The notes below the pieces were generated by a model, which searched no databases, was not told the DNA's origin, and saw only the letters and a list, made by a program, of their open reading frames with translations. A program made the position numbers and the translations under genes. Below, piece by piece: positions 57,501 through 64,000 of a DNA stretch of 64,000 bases. Source of the DNA: Streptomyces sp. 7-21 (GTDB lineage Bacteria > Actinomycetota > Actinomycetes > Streptomycetales > Streptomycetaceae); contig NZ_JAERRL010000013.1 of NCBI RefSeq assembly GCF_016741785.1, forward strand, positions 82,482-146,481, read 5' to 3'. Position 1 is the stretch's first letter. Each line of letters starts with the position of its first letter.

Positions 57501-58925
57501 TCAGACCTCCACGAGCGCGGGAACGTCGGCCAGATCGGCCGGAGAGGCGAGGCGGCCGGTGACCGCCGTGGCGGCGGCGACCTGCGGCGAGACCAGGTGG
57601 GTGCGGCCGCCCTTGCCCTGGCGGCCCTCGAAGTTGCGGTTCGAGGTGGACGCGCAGCGCTCCCCGGGGGAGAGCTGGTCGGGGTTCATGCCCAGACACA
57701 TCGAGCAGCCGGCGTGCCGCCACTCGGCGCCCGCGGCCGTGAACACCTTGTCCAGCCCCTCCTCGACGGCCTGGAGGGCGACGCGGACCGATCCGGGGAC
57801 GACGAGCATCCGCACGCCGTCGGCGATCTTCCGCCCCTTGAGCACCTCGGCGGCCGCGCGCAGGTCCTCGATGCGGCCGTTGGTGCACGAGCCGACGAAG
57901 ACGGTGTCGATAGCGATGTCACGCAGCCGCTGGCCGGGCTCGAGGCCCATGTACTCCAGGGCCTTCTCGGCGGCGAGCCGCTCGGTGGGGTCGGTGAACG
58001 ACGCCGGGTCGGGCACCGAACCGGACAGCGGCAGCCCCTGGCCGGGGTTGGTGCCCCAGGTGACGAACGGAGCCAGCTCGCTGGCGTCGATCACCACCTC
58101 GTGGTCGAAGACGGCGTCCTCGTCGGTGCGCAGCGTCTTCCAGTAGGCGACGGCGGCGTCCCAGTCGGCGCCGGTGGGGGCGTGCGGCCGGCCCTTGATG
58201 TAGGCGAACGTGGTCTCGTCGGGCGCGATCATGCCCGCGCGGGCCCCGGCCTCGATCGACATGTTGCAGATCGTCATCCGGGCCTCCATCGACAGCTTCT
58301 CGATGGCCTCGCCGCGGTATTCGATGACGTAGCCCTGGCCGCCGCCGGTGCCGATCCGGGCGATGATCGCCAGGATCAGGTCCTTGGCGGTCACGTCCTC
58401 GGGCAGCTCGCCCGTGACGGTCACGGCCATCGTCTTGAACGGCGCCATCGGCAGCGTCTGTGTGGCCAGGACGTGCTCGACCTGGCTGGTGCCGATGCCG
58501 AACGCCAGGGCGCCGAACGCGCCGTGGGTCGAGGTGTGGCTGTCGCCGCAGACAATGGTCATGCCGGGCTGGGTCAGGCCCAGCTGCGGGCCGACCACGT
58601 GCACCACACCCTGCTCCCGGTCGCCGAGCGGGTGCAGCCGGACCCCGAACTCCGCGCAGTTCTTCCGCAGCGTCTCCAGCTGCGTGCGGGAGACCGGGTC
58701 GGCGATGGGCTTGTCGATGTCGAGCGTCGGGGTGTTGTGGTCCTCGGTCGCGATCGTCAGGTCGGTACGGCGCACCCGCCTGCCGCTCTTGCGCAGGCCG
58801 TCGAAGGCCTGCGGGCTGGTTACCTCGTGGAGCAGATGGAGATCGATGTAGAGGAGATCCGGCTCACCCTCCGCGCGTCGGACGACATGGTCGTCCCACA
58901 CCTTCTCCGCCAGTGTCCGTCCCAT
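57501..58925 (-). CDS. leuC: 3-isopropylmalate dehydratase large subunit
   Basis: LeuC is an aconitase-like [4Fe-4S] enzyme. 474 residues: MGRTLAEKVWDDHVVRRAEG, DLHLLHEVTSPQAF, CGDSHTSTHGAFGALAFGIG, and cluster Cys in VGSCTNGR and AGCSMCLGMN. The ATG at 58925 follows GGAGGGATAACG. It diverges from ndgR, its known regulator; the 150-bp gap contains a palindrome. Confidence 0.96.
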   Translation of the reverse strand: MGRTLAEKVWDDHVVRRAEGEPDLLYIDLHLLHEVTSPQAFDGLRKSGRRVRRTDLTIATEDHNTPTLDIDKPIADPVSRTQLETLRKNCAEFGVRLHPLGDREQGVVHVVGPQLGLTQPGMTIVCGDSHTSTHGAFGALAFGIGTSQVEHVLATQTLPMAPFKTMAVTVTGELPEDVTAKDLILAIIARIGTGGGQGYVIEYRGEAIEKLSMEARMTICNMSIEAGARAGMIAPDETTFAYIKGRPHAPTGADWDAAVAYWKTLRTDEDAVFDHEVVIDASELAPFVTWGTNPGQGLPLSGSVPDPASFTDPTERLAAEKALEYMGLEPGQRLRDIAIDTVFVGSCTNGRIEDLRAAAEVLKGRKIADGVRMLVVPGSVRVALQAVEEGLDKVFTAAGAEWRHAGCSMCLGMNPDQLSPGERCASTSNRNFEGRQGKGGRTHLVSPQVAAATAVTGRLASPADLADVPALVEV

Positions 58926-59042
58926 CGTTATCCCTCCGGGCGTGCTCTTCGACGCTGAACTGGCCCAGCCCTCGTCCGTTCCCCGCGCACCGGGCGTTGA
59001 CCGGGCCACCAAGCTTGGCGCGTTCCGCCGGAGAATGAACTT

Positions 59043-59063
59043 GCGTTTCACAGTGTGAGACGC
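59043..59063. promoter_or_regulatory. Palindrome between leuC and ndgR, candidate NdgR operator
   Basis: GCGTTTCAC-AGT-GTGAGACGC is a 9-3-9 inverted repeat with one mismatch. It ends 12 bp before the ndgR start and lies 118 bp from leuC. Size and place suit an IclR-family operator that controls both genes. Confidence 0.5.
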
Positions 59064-59075
59064 GAGTATCGTTGC

Positions 59076-59804
59076 ATGGACAAGACTAGCGGCGACTCCA
59101 GCGGAGTGGGCGTTCTCGACAAGGCGGCGCTCGTCCTGGCCGCTCTCGAATCCGGGCCGGCGACGCTGGCCGGACTCGTGGGAGCGACCGGGCTCGCCCG
59201 GCCGACCGCGCACCGGATGGCGGTGGCCCTGGAACACCACCGCCTCCTGGCCAGAGACATGCAGGGCCGGTTCGTGCTCGGCCCGCGCCTGGCCGAACTC
59301 GCCGCGGCGGCCGGTGAGGACCGCCTGCTGGCCGCGGCCGGACCCGTACTCACGCAGCTGCGGGACCTGACGGGCGAGAGCGCCCAGCTCTACCGCCGCC
59401 AGGGCGAGATGCGCATCTGCGTCGCCGCGGCCGAGCGGCTCTCCGGACTGCGCGACACGGTACCCGTGGGCTCCACCCTGCCGATGAAGGCCGGCTCGGC
59501 CGCCCAGGTCCTGCTCGCCTGGGAGGAGCCCGAGCGGCTCCACCACGGCCTGCAGGGCGCGCGGTTCACCGCCACCGCGCTGTCCGGCGTGCGGCGCCGC
59601 GGCTGGGCACAGTCCGTGGGCGAGCGGGAACCGGGCGTGGCGTCCGTCTCCGCCCCCGTGCGCGGCCCGTCGAACCGGGTGGTCGCGGCGGTGTCCGTCT
59701 CCGGCCCGATCGAGCGGCTCACGCGCCACCCGGGCAGGACGCACGCCCAGGCGGTCCTGGACGCCGCCGCCCGCCTCACCGAGGCGCTCAAGCGGGGTTC
59801 CTGA
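59076..59804 (+). CDS. ndgR: IclR-family regulator NdgR
   Basis: NdgR controls leuCD and other amino acid genes and affects antibiotic production in Streptomyces. The 242-residue protein has an N-terminal winged helix (VLDKAALVLAALESGPATLA; GLARPTAHRMAVALEHH) and an IclR effector domain (ESAQLYRRQGEMRICVAAAE, SGPIERLTRHPGR). The ATG at 59076 gives the known N-terminus. The end overlaps the DUF4188 gene by 17 bp (convergent). Confidence 0.94.
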   Translation: MDKTSGDSSGVGVLDKAALVLAALESGPATLAGLVGATGLARPTAHRMAVALEHHRLLARDMQGRFVLGPRLAELAAAAGEDRLLAAAGPVLTQLRDLTGESAQLYRRQGEMRICVAAAERLSGLRDTVPVGSTLPMKAGSAAQVLLAWEEPERLHHGLQGARFTATALSGVRRRGWAQSVGEREPGVASVSAPVRGPSNRVVAAVSVSGPIERLTRHPGRTHAQAVLDAAARLTEALKRGS

Positions 59805-60285
59805 CCGCCGCCAGCCGGTCGGCCGCCCGGTCGCCGCGGCGGCCCACCGGCATGATGCCGACGGCCTTCCCCAGCCCGAAGGCCGGCATGTTCACGTAGA
59901 CCGCCTCGTGGGCGCCGGCCGGGACGACGTACGTCTCGTGCCAGAAGCCGACGCACCCCTTGCCCTCGCGCATGCGCCGGTTGAACGCCGCCCACGCGGG
60001 GCGGTGCTCCCTGTCCGGCGCCGAGGCATACGCCAGCAGCCGCTCCGGCGAGGACCAGTACTGCACGAGACAGACCAGCCGCGGCCCGCCGACCAGCATG
60101 CGGTAGCCGAGCAGTCCGCTGCCGCCGTCTTGCGACAGCTCCCGCAGCATCTTCGGCATGACGCGGAAGAGCGGCCACCAGCTGCGCACCCGCCGGAAGC
60201 TGTTGATTCTCATGCCGATGAGAAAGACCGTGACCGGCCCGGAGCCGGCGGCCGTCATCCGCCCTTCGTAGATCTTCTCCGCCAT
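59788..60285 (-). CDS. DUF4188 family (monooxygenase-like) protein
   Basis: A 165-residue protein, with VFLIGMRINSFRRVRSWWPL, MPKMLREL, GYRMLVGGPRLVCLVQYW and FWHETYVVPAGAHEAVYVNM. DUF4188 proteins have a dimeric ferredoxin-like fold, some annotated as monooxygenases. It diverges from a MerR gene with two palindromes between them and is probably its target. Possible role in detoxification; unproven. Confidence 0.87.
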   Translation of the reverse strand: MAEKIYEGRMTAAGSGPVTVFLIGMRINSFRRVRSWWPLFRVMPKMLRELSQDGGSGLLGYRMLVGGPRLVCLVQYWSSPERLLAYASAPDREHRPAWAAFNRRMREGKGCVGFWHETYVVPAGAHEAVYVNMPAFGLGKAVGIMPVGRRGDRAADRLAAVRNPA

Positions 60286-60374
60286 CGCACCCCGTCCCTC
60301 CGCGCCCCTTTGCGCTCTGCCGCGCCCTGCGGCAGACGCATCCGCAGGCGGACAGCGGTCACGGCGAGCAATGG

Positions 60375-60389
60375 GATAGTGCCGCTATC
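60375..60389. promoter_or_regulatory. Palindromic operator candidate 1 (MerR/DUF4188)
   Basis: GATAGTGCCGCTATC: 7-1-7 inverted repeat with one mismatch. It is the first of two, 23 bp apart start to start, about two helical turns. Confidence 0.6.
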
Positions 60390-60397
60390 CATGCTTA

Positions 60398-60412
60398 GAT
60401 AGTGCCACTATC
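60398..60412. promoter_or_regulatory. Palindromic operator candidate 2 (MerR/DUF4188)
   Basis: GATAGTGCCACTATC: perfect 7-1-7 palindrome, 26 bp before the MerR start. With copy 1 it probably forms the regulator binding region for both divergent genes. Confidence 0.65.
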
Positions 60413-60438
60413 TCACACCTGACGCAAGGGAGTACGCG

Positions 60439-61089
60439 ATGCGGCTCTCGGAGCTGAGCGAGCGGAGCGGGGTGTCCACCGCGACGATCAAGTACTACCT
60501 GCGCGAAGGCCTGCTGCCCCCGGGCAAGCGCGTGACCGCGACGCAGGCGGAGTACGACGAGGAGCACCTGCGGCGGCTGCGGCTCGTCCGCGCGCTGGTG
60601 CACATCGGCCGGGTCCCGGTGGCGACGGCACGCGAGGTGCTGGCCGCCGTCGACGACGAGAGCCTGGATCCGCTCGCACGCATGGGGACGGCGGTCGACG
60701 CGCTCCCCCAGGTCTCCGCGCCGGCCACGGCGGAGGACGAGGCAACGGCCGACGCCCGGCGGGTGGCTGAGGCGGTGCAGCGCCGCCTCGGCTGGCTCGT
60801 CGTGCCGGACAACCCGGCCCACCAGTCGCTCGTCGCCGCACTGGCCACGCTCTACCGGCTCGGCTACCCGTGCGACGAGGAGCGGCTGCTGCGCTACGGC
60901 GAGCTGGCCGCCGGGCTCGCCGCCCACGAGCTGGACTTCGTCGCGGCGCTGAAGGCGCCCACGACGCGCCTGGAGGCTGCCGTGGCCTTCACCGTGCTCT
61001 ACGAGCCGGTGCTGCTGAGCCTGCGGCGCCTGGCGCATGCGGAAGAGGCGACCCGCCGGTTCCGCGAGCAACCGCCGGGCCCGGAGTGA
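60439..61089 (+). CDS. MerR-family transcriptional regulator
   Basis: 216 residues. The N-terminal winged helix MRLSELSERSGVSTATIKYY with LREGLLPPGKRV and EEHLRRLRLVRALVHIGRVP is clear MerR. The rest is helical with no metal-binding Cys pair, so it likely senses a drug-like or organic ligand. The ATG has AGGGAG before it. Two GATAGTG palindromes upstream suggest autoregulation and control of the DUF4188 gene. Confidence 0.9.
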   Translation: MRLSELSERSGVSTATIKYYLREGLLPPGKRVTATQAEYDEEHLRRLRLVRALVHIGRVPVATAREVLAAVDDESLDPLARMGTAVDALPQVSAPATAEDEATADARRVAEAVQRRLGWLVVPDNPAHQSLVAALATLYRLGYPCDEERLLRYGELAAGLAAHELDFVAALKAPTTRLEAAVAFTVLYEPVLLSLRRLAHAEEATRRFREQPPGPE

Positions 61090-61197
61090 CCACAGCGCCT
61101 GGCAGCGGCGCGTGAGGCGGCACACACCTGGGCACACGCCGCCGGCCAGCCCTCGCGCGGATCCGCGCCACGCGCGCCCTGCGAGAGCCATACGAAA

Positions 61198-61224
61198 GGC
61201 GCCCCCGTCAGTGACGGGGGCGCC
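61198..61224 (-). terminator. Terminator of the tRNA cluster
   Basis: GGCGCCCCCGTCA and TGACGGGGGCGCC form an almost perfect palindrome (12-bp stem, 3-nt loop), 7 nt past the last tRNA-Glu. TTTCG follows on the minus strand. Strong intrinsic terminator. Confidence 0.8.
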
Positions 61225-61230
61225 TGACCG

Positions 61231-61303
61231 TAGCCCCGACCGGATTCGAACCGGCGCTACTGCCTTGAGAGGGCAGCGTGCTAGGCCGCTACACAACGGG
61301 GCC
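61231..61303 (-). tRNA. tRNA-Glu (anticodon CUC), copy 1
   Basis: A complete 73-nt cloverleaf without encoded CCA. Acceptor GGCCCCG/CGGGGCT, D-stem GTG/CAC, anticodon stem CTGCC/GGCAG with loop CTCTCAA (anticodon CTC), T-stem GCCGG/CCGGT with TTCGAAT. It is identical to copy 2 apart from the acceptor stem. Only one base lies between them. Confidence 0.96.
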
Positions 61304-61304
61304 G

Positions 61305-61377
61305 TACCCCCGACCGGATTCGAACCGGCGCTACTGCCTTGAGAGGGCAGCGTGCTAGGCCGCTACACAACGGGGGC
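61305..61377 (-). tRNA. tRNA-Glu (anticodon CUC), copy 2
   Basis: A complete 73-nt cloverleaf without encoded CCA; acceptor GCCCCCG/CGGGGGT, otherwise like copy 1. In the transcript it is upstream of copy 1 and downstream of tRNA-Gln. Confidence 0.96.
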
Positions 61378-61403
61378 GGGATCTCACTCAGAGATGAGAT
61401 TCG

Positions 61404-61475
61404 CTGGGCTACCAGGACTCGAACCTAGACTAACTGAACCAGAATCAGTCGTGCTGCCAATTACACCATAGCCCA
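61404..61475 (-). tRNA. tRNA-Gln (anticodon CUG)
   Basis: 72 nt, TGGGCTA/TAGCCCA acceptor with discriminator G and no encoded CCA. Anticodon loop TTCTGGT (CTG), T-loop TTCGAGT. It lies between gltX and the tRNA-Glu genes. In bacteria without GlnRS, GluRS charges this tRNA with Glu and GatCAB converts it to Gln, so the cluster links enzyme and substrates. Confidence 0.96.
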
Positions 61476-61581
61476 CTGGCTTGCAACCCCCTGCCGGGGG
61501 CCGGCGACAGGAAGAACATTACCGGATCAGCGACGCTGCTCCAAAACCGGTTCCCGTCCCCGGCCCGGCAGCAGGGGGCGC

Positions 61582-63078
61582 TCACCCGTCGCCGCGCTCC
61601 CCAGCCAGCCGCTCAAGCGCCGCGTCGATCCGGGCCAGCGTGCGCTCACGCCCCAGCGTCTGGAGCGACTCGAACAGCGGCAGCCCGACCGTCCGCCCCG
61701 TCACCGCGACGCGGACCGGCGCCTGCGCCTTGCCGAGCTTCAGCGCGTGCTCCTCCCCCGCCGCCTGCACGGCCTCCTTCAGCGGCTCCGCGCGCCAGTC
61801 CGCCAGCGCCGCCAGCCGCTCCCTGGCGCTGCGCAGCACGGCCTCCGCACCGGGCTTCATCGCCTTGGCCCAGGACTTCTCGTCCACGGCCGGCTCGTCC
61901 AGGAACAGGAAGTCGACGTTGGCCGTGATGTCGGAGAGCACGGTGACCCGGGTCTGCGCCAGCGGCGCCAGCTCCGCGAAGGCCGCCGCGTCGAACGCCT
62001 CCGGCTTCCAGGGGGCGTGCGGCGGCCGCAGCCACGGCTCGCAGGCGGCGATGAACTCCTCGGTCGACAGCCGCTCCCGGATGTGGATGGCGTTGATCGC
62101 CTCGCACTTCTTCAGATCGAACCGCGCCGGGTTGGCGTTGACCGCCGTGACGTCGAAGGCCTCGACCATCTCGTCCAGGGAGAACACGTCGCGGTCCTCG
62201 GCAATGGACCAGCCCAGCAGCGCCAGGTAGTTCAGCAGGCCCGAGGGCAGGAAACCGCGGTCCCGGTAGAGGTTGAGCGAGGACTCCGGGTCCCGCTTCG
62301 AGAGCTTCTTCGTGCCCTCGCCCAGCACGTACGGCAGGTGCCCGAACTCCGGGATGCTGCCGTCGGTCAGCCCGATGTCACCCAGCGCCCGGTACAGCGC
62401 GATCTGCCGCGGCGTCGAGGACAGCAGGTCCTCACCGCGCAGCACGTGCGTGATCTTCATCAGCGCGTCGTCCACCGGGTTGACCAGCGTGTACAGCGGG
62501 GCCCCGTTGGCGCGCACGATGCCGTAGTCCGGCACGTTCTCCGGCGAGAAGGTCAGCTCGCCGCGCACCAGGTCGGTGAACGTGATCGGCTCGTCCGGCA
62601 TCCGGAAGCGCACGATCGGGGTGCGGCCCTCCGCCTGGTAGGCGGCGATCTGCGCCTCGGACAGGTCGCGACAGGCGCCGTCGTACCCCGAGGGGCGGCC
62701 CTCCCGGCGCGCCGCCTCCCGGCGCGCGGCCAGCTCCTCGGTCGTGCAGTAGCAGTGGTACGCGTGGCCCGCGCGCAGCAGGCGGTCGGCGACGTCACGG
62801 TAGATGTCCATCCGTTCCGACTGGCGGTACGGGCCGTGCGGGCCGCCGGCCTCCGGCCCCTCGTCCCAGTCGAGCCCGAGCCAGCGCATCGCGTCGAGCA
62901 GCGCCTGGTAGGACTCCTCGGAGTCGCGCGCGGCGTCGGTGTCCTCGATGCGGAAGACGAACGTTCCCCCGTGGTGACGCGCGAATGCCCAGTTGAACAG
63001 GGCGGTGCGGACCAGCCCCACATGCGGGTTGCCGGTCGGGGAGGGACAGAAGCGGACGCGAACGCCGGTGCTGGTCAA
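61582..63078 (-). CDS. gltX: Glutamyl-tRNA synthetase
   Basis: GltX charges tRNA-Glu, and in Streptomyces also tRNA-Gln. The 498-residue class I enzyme has VRFCPSPTGNPHVGL (HIGH-like NPHVGL), FVFRIEDTDAARD, HVLRGEDLLSSTPRQI and KKLSKRDPES (KMSKS-like KLSKR). The start is a TTG at 63078 overlapping the preceding stop (TTGA); no other start fits. Three tRNA genes follow. Confidence 0.95.
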   Translation of the reverse strand: MTSTGVRVRFCPSPTGNPHVGLVRTALFNWAFARHHGGTFVFRIEDTDAARDSEESYQALLDAMRWLGLDWDEGPEAGGPHGPYRQSERMDIYRDVADRLLRAGHAYHCYCTTEELAARREAARREGRPSGYDGACRDLSEAQIAAYQAEGRTPIVRFRMPDEPITFTDLVRGELTFSPENVPDYGIVRANGAPLYTLVNPVDDALMKITHVLRGEDLLSSTPRQIALYRALGDIGLTDGSIPEFGHLPYVLGEGTKKLSKRDPESSLNLYRDRGFLPSGLLNYLALLGWSIAEDRDVFSLDEMVEAFDVTAVNANPARFDLKKCEAINAIHIRERLSTEEFIAACEPWLRPPHAPWKPEAFDAAAFAELAPLAQTRVTVLSDITANVDFLFLDEPAVDEKSWAKAMKPGAEAVLRSARERLAALADWRAEPLKEAVQAAGEEHALKLGKAQAPVRVAVTGRTVGLPLFESLQTLGRERTLARIDAALERLAGERGDG

Positions 63079-63854
63079 CGCTTGACCACCTTGTTGGTGA
63101 GTGTGCCGATGCCTTCGATAGTGACGGCGACCTCGTCGCCGACGTGGAGGGGGCCGACCCCCGCGGGGGTGCCGGTGAGGATGACGTCCTGCGGCAGCAG
63201 CGTCATGGCCTCGGAGATGTGGGCGATCAGGTCGGCCACCGAGCGCACCATCTCGCTGGTGCGGCCGAGCTGCCGCTGCTCGCCGTTGACGGTGCACATG
63301 ATCGCCAGGTCCGCGGGATCGACGTCCGTGACCATCCACGGTCCCAGCGGGCAGGAGTGGTCGAAACCCTTGGCCCTGGCCCACTGGGACTCGCGCTGCT
63401 GGACGTCGCGCGCGGTGAGGTCATTGGCGCACGTGTAGCCGAGGATGACCTCACTGGCCCGCTCCTTCGGCACCTCCCGGCACAGCCTGCCGATCACCAC
63501 GGCCAGCTCGGCCTCGTGGTGGATCTCGGAGGAGAACGGCGGATAGGCGATCGGATCACCCGGGCCGATGACCGCGGTGGACGGCTTCAGGAAGGTGAGA
63601 GGAGCCTCGGGGACCGCGTTGCCGAGCTCCCTGGCGTGCTCGGCGTAGTTGCGGCCCACGGCGATGATCTTGCTCGGGAGCACCGGCGGCAGCAGCCGGA
63701 CCTTGCTCAGGGGAATACGGCGCCCCGAGCGCTCCACGCCCCCGAAGGGGTGGCCCTTGATGAGGTCGAGCACGAGCCCGTCCTTGTCGGTGGGCTCCCC
63801 CTCGACCACGCCGAAGCCGACGGTGCCCTCAATGGAGAATCTGGCGATGCGCAC
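63075..63854 (-). CDS. Fumarylacetoacetate hydrolase family protein
   Basis: A 259-residue metal-dependent hydrolase/decarboxylase. Motifs: AVGRNYAEHARELG, FLKPSTAVIGPGDPI, EAELAVVIGR (Mg-binding Glu), NDLTARDVQ, ILTGTPAGVGPL and DEVAVTIEGIGTL. Substrate unknown. The stop overlaps the gltX start, so the pair is translationally coupled, an arrangement seen in many Actinobacteria. Confidence 0.9.
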   Translation of the reverse strand: MRIARFSIEGTVGFGVVEGEPTDKDGLVLDLIKGHPFGGVERSGRRIPLSKVRLLPPVLPSKIIAVGRNYAEHARELGNAVPEAPLTFLKPSTAVIGPGDPIAYPPFSSEIHHEAELAVVIGRLCREVPKERASEVILGYTCANDLTARDVQQRESQWARAKGFDHSCPLGPWMVTDVDPADLAIMCTVNGEQRQLGRTSEMVRSVADLIAHISEAMTLLPQDVILTGTPAGVGPLHVGDEVAVTIEGIGTLTNKVVKR

Positions 63855-63900
63855 GCCACCAGCCTAGCGAGGGGCTGGTGGCGGCCCGCCGGGCGGCTGG

Positions 63901-64000
63901 TCAGCGCAGGCGGGCCATCAGCGCGTGTTCGACGAGGGTGATCAGCGTGCTCTTCGCTTCCGCGCGCATCCGCGCATCCGTCGTAATGATCGGTGCGTCG
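63901..64000 (-). CDS. C-terminal end of a CvnD-like GTP-binding protein (cut by window)
   Basis: Only the last 32 complete codons are visible: DAPIITTDARMRAEAKSTLI followed by TLVEHALMARLR and stop. This tail matches Streptomyces conservon GTPases (CvnD), which sit last in cvnA-B-C-D operons with a sensor kinase, a roadblock protein and DUF742. The rest lies to the right of the window. Confidence 0.7.
   Translation of the reverse strand, partial: DAPIITTDARMRAEAKSTLITLVEHALMARLR

Noticed and set aside
61090..61197. Possible further tRNA or gene between MerR and the tRNA cluster
   Set aside because: No cloverleaf or coding frame with support; only the 3' flank of the MerR gene and the tRNA terminator are seen.

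Overview
The window is very GC-rich actinobacterial DNA with strong G/C bias at third codon positions. Its gene content and order match the conserved core of a Streptomyces (Streptomycetaceae) chromosome: the sporulation sigma factor whiG, four tandem signal peptidases, nsdA, the amtB-glnK-glnD operon, hupS, ndgR and a Cvn-type GTPase end. I see no insertion sequence, prophage, CRISPR array or obvious island. Most genes lie on the minus strand, so the natural reading direction is right to left. Most stretches longer than about 300 bp without a gene (6402-6779, 26417-26796, 28393-28704, 36288-36635) have their own entry.

Layout from the left. 1-880: a truncated thiamine-type ABC substrate-binding lipoprotein gene under a TPP riboswitch. 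881-6401: a translation and envelope cluster read leftward (rpsB, tsf, pyrH, frr, cdsA, rlmN). 6402-10884: a plus-strand block (yraN, comM, dprA, whiG), followed by a convergent M23 peptidase gene. 11554-18167: read leftward, rpsP, khpA, rimM, trmD, rplS, four signal peptidase genes and a DUF2469 gene. 18343-32166: a SprT-like protein, an archaeal/eukaryote-type proS, ffh, glnD-glnK-amtB, nsdA, a PrimPol-like protein, ftsY and a glucose permease. 32324-42993: smc, a small coiled-coil protein, acyP, a secreted CAP-domain protein, mutM-rnc-rpmF-DUF177, a DivIVA-like protein, coaD and rsmD. 43057-55395: two uncharacterised genes, recG, a FakA-like kinase, rpmB, thiD-thiL, a small Lrp-type protein, a DUF3515 lipoprotein, ddl, gpsA, plsC and cofC. 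55423-64000: hupS, leuDC with divergent ndgR, a MerR/DUF4188 pair, tRNA-Glu x2 and tRNA-Gln downstream of gltX, an FAH-family hydrolase and the end of a cvnD-like gene.

The genes form functional modules: protein synthesis (rpsB, tsf, frr, rpsP, rplS, rpmF, rpmB, rimM, trmD, rsmD, rlmN, proS, gltX and tRNAs), protein export (ffh, ftsY, Sip peptidases), chromosome biology (smc, hupS, recG, mutM, dprA), nitrogen control (amtB, glnK, glnD), leucine synthesis (leuC, leuD, ndgR), thiamine (riboswitch transporter, thiD, thiL) and envelope precursors (cdsA, gpsA, plsC, ddl).

The features most worth a second look are: an apparent inversion of the yraN-whiG-M23 block relative to the S. coelicolor order as I remember it, with an 11-bp inverted repeat (a DnaA-box sequence) at its edges; a leader of pyrH with an 18-bp-arm hairpin and a short ORF that ends inside the pyrH start; a 62-bp identical tract and a 188-nt same-strand overlap between signal peptidase genes; two tRNA-Glu genes one nucleotide apart; and twin palindromes in front of a MerR gene. 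Gene-order comparisons come from memory of S. coelicolor. No alignment or database search was possible.
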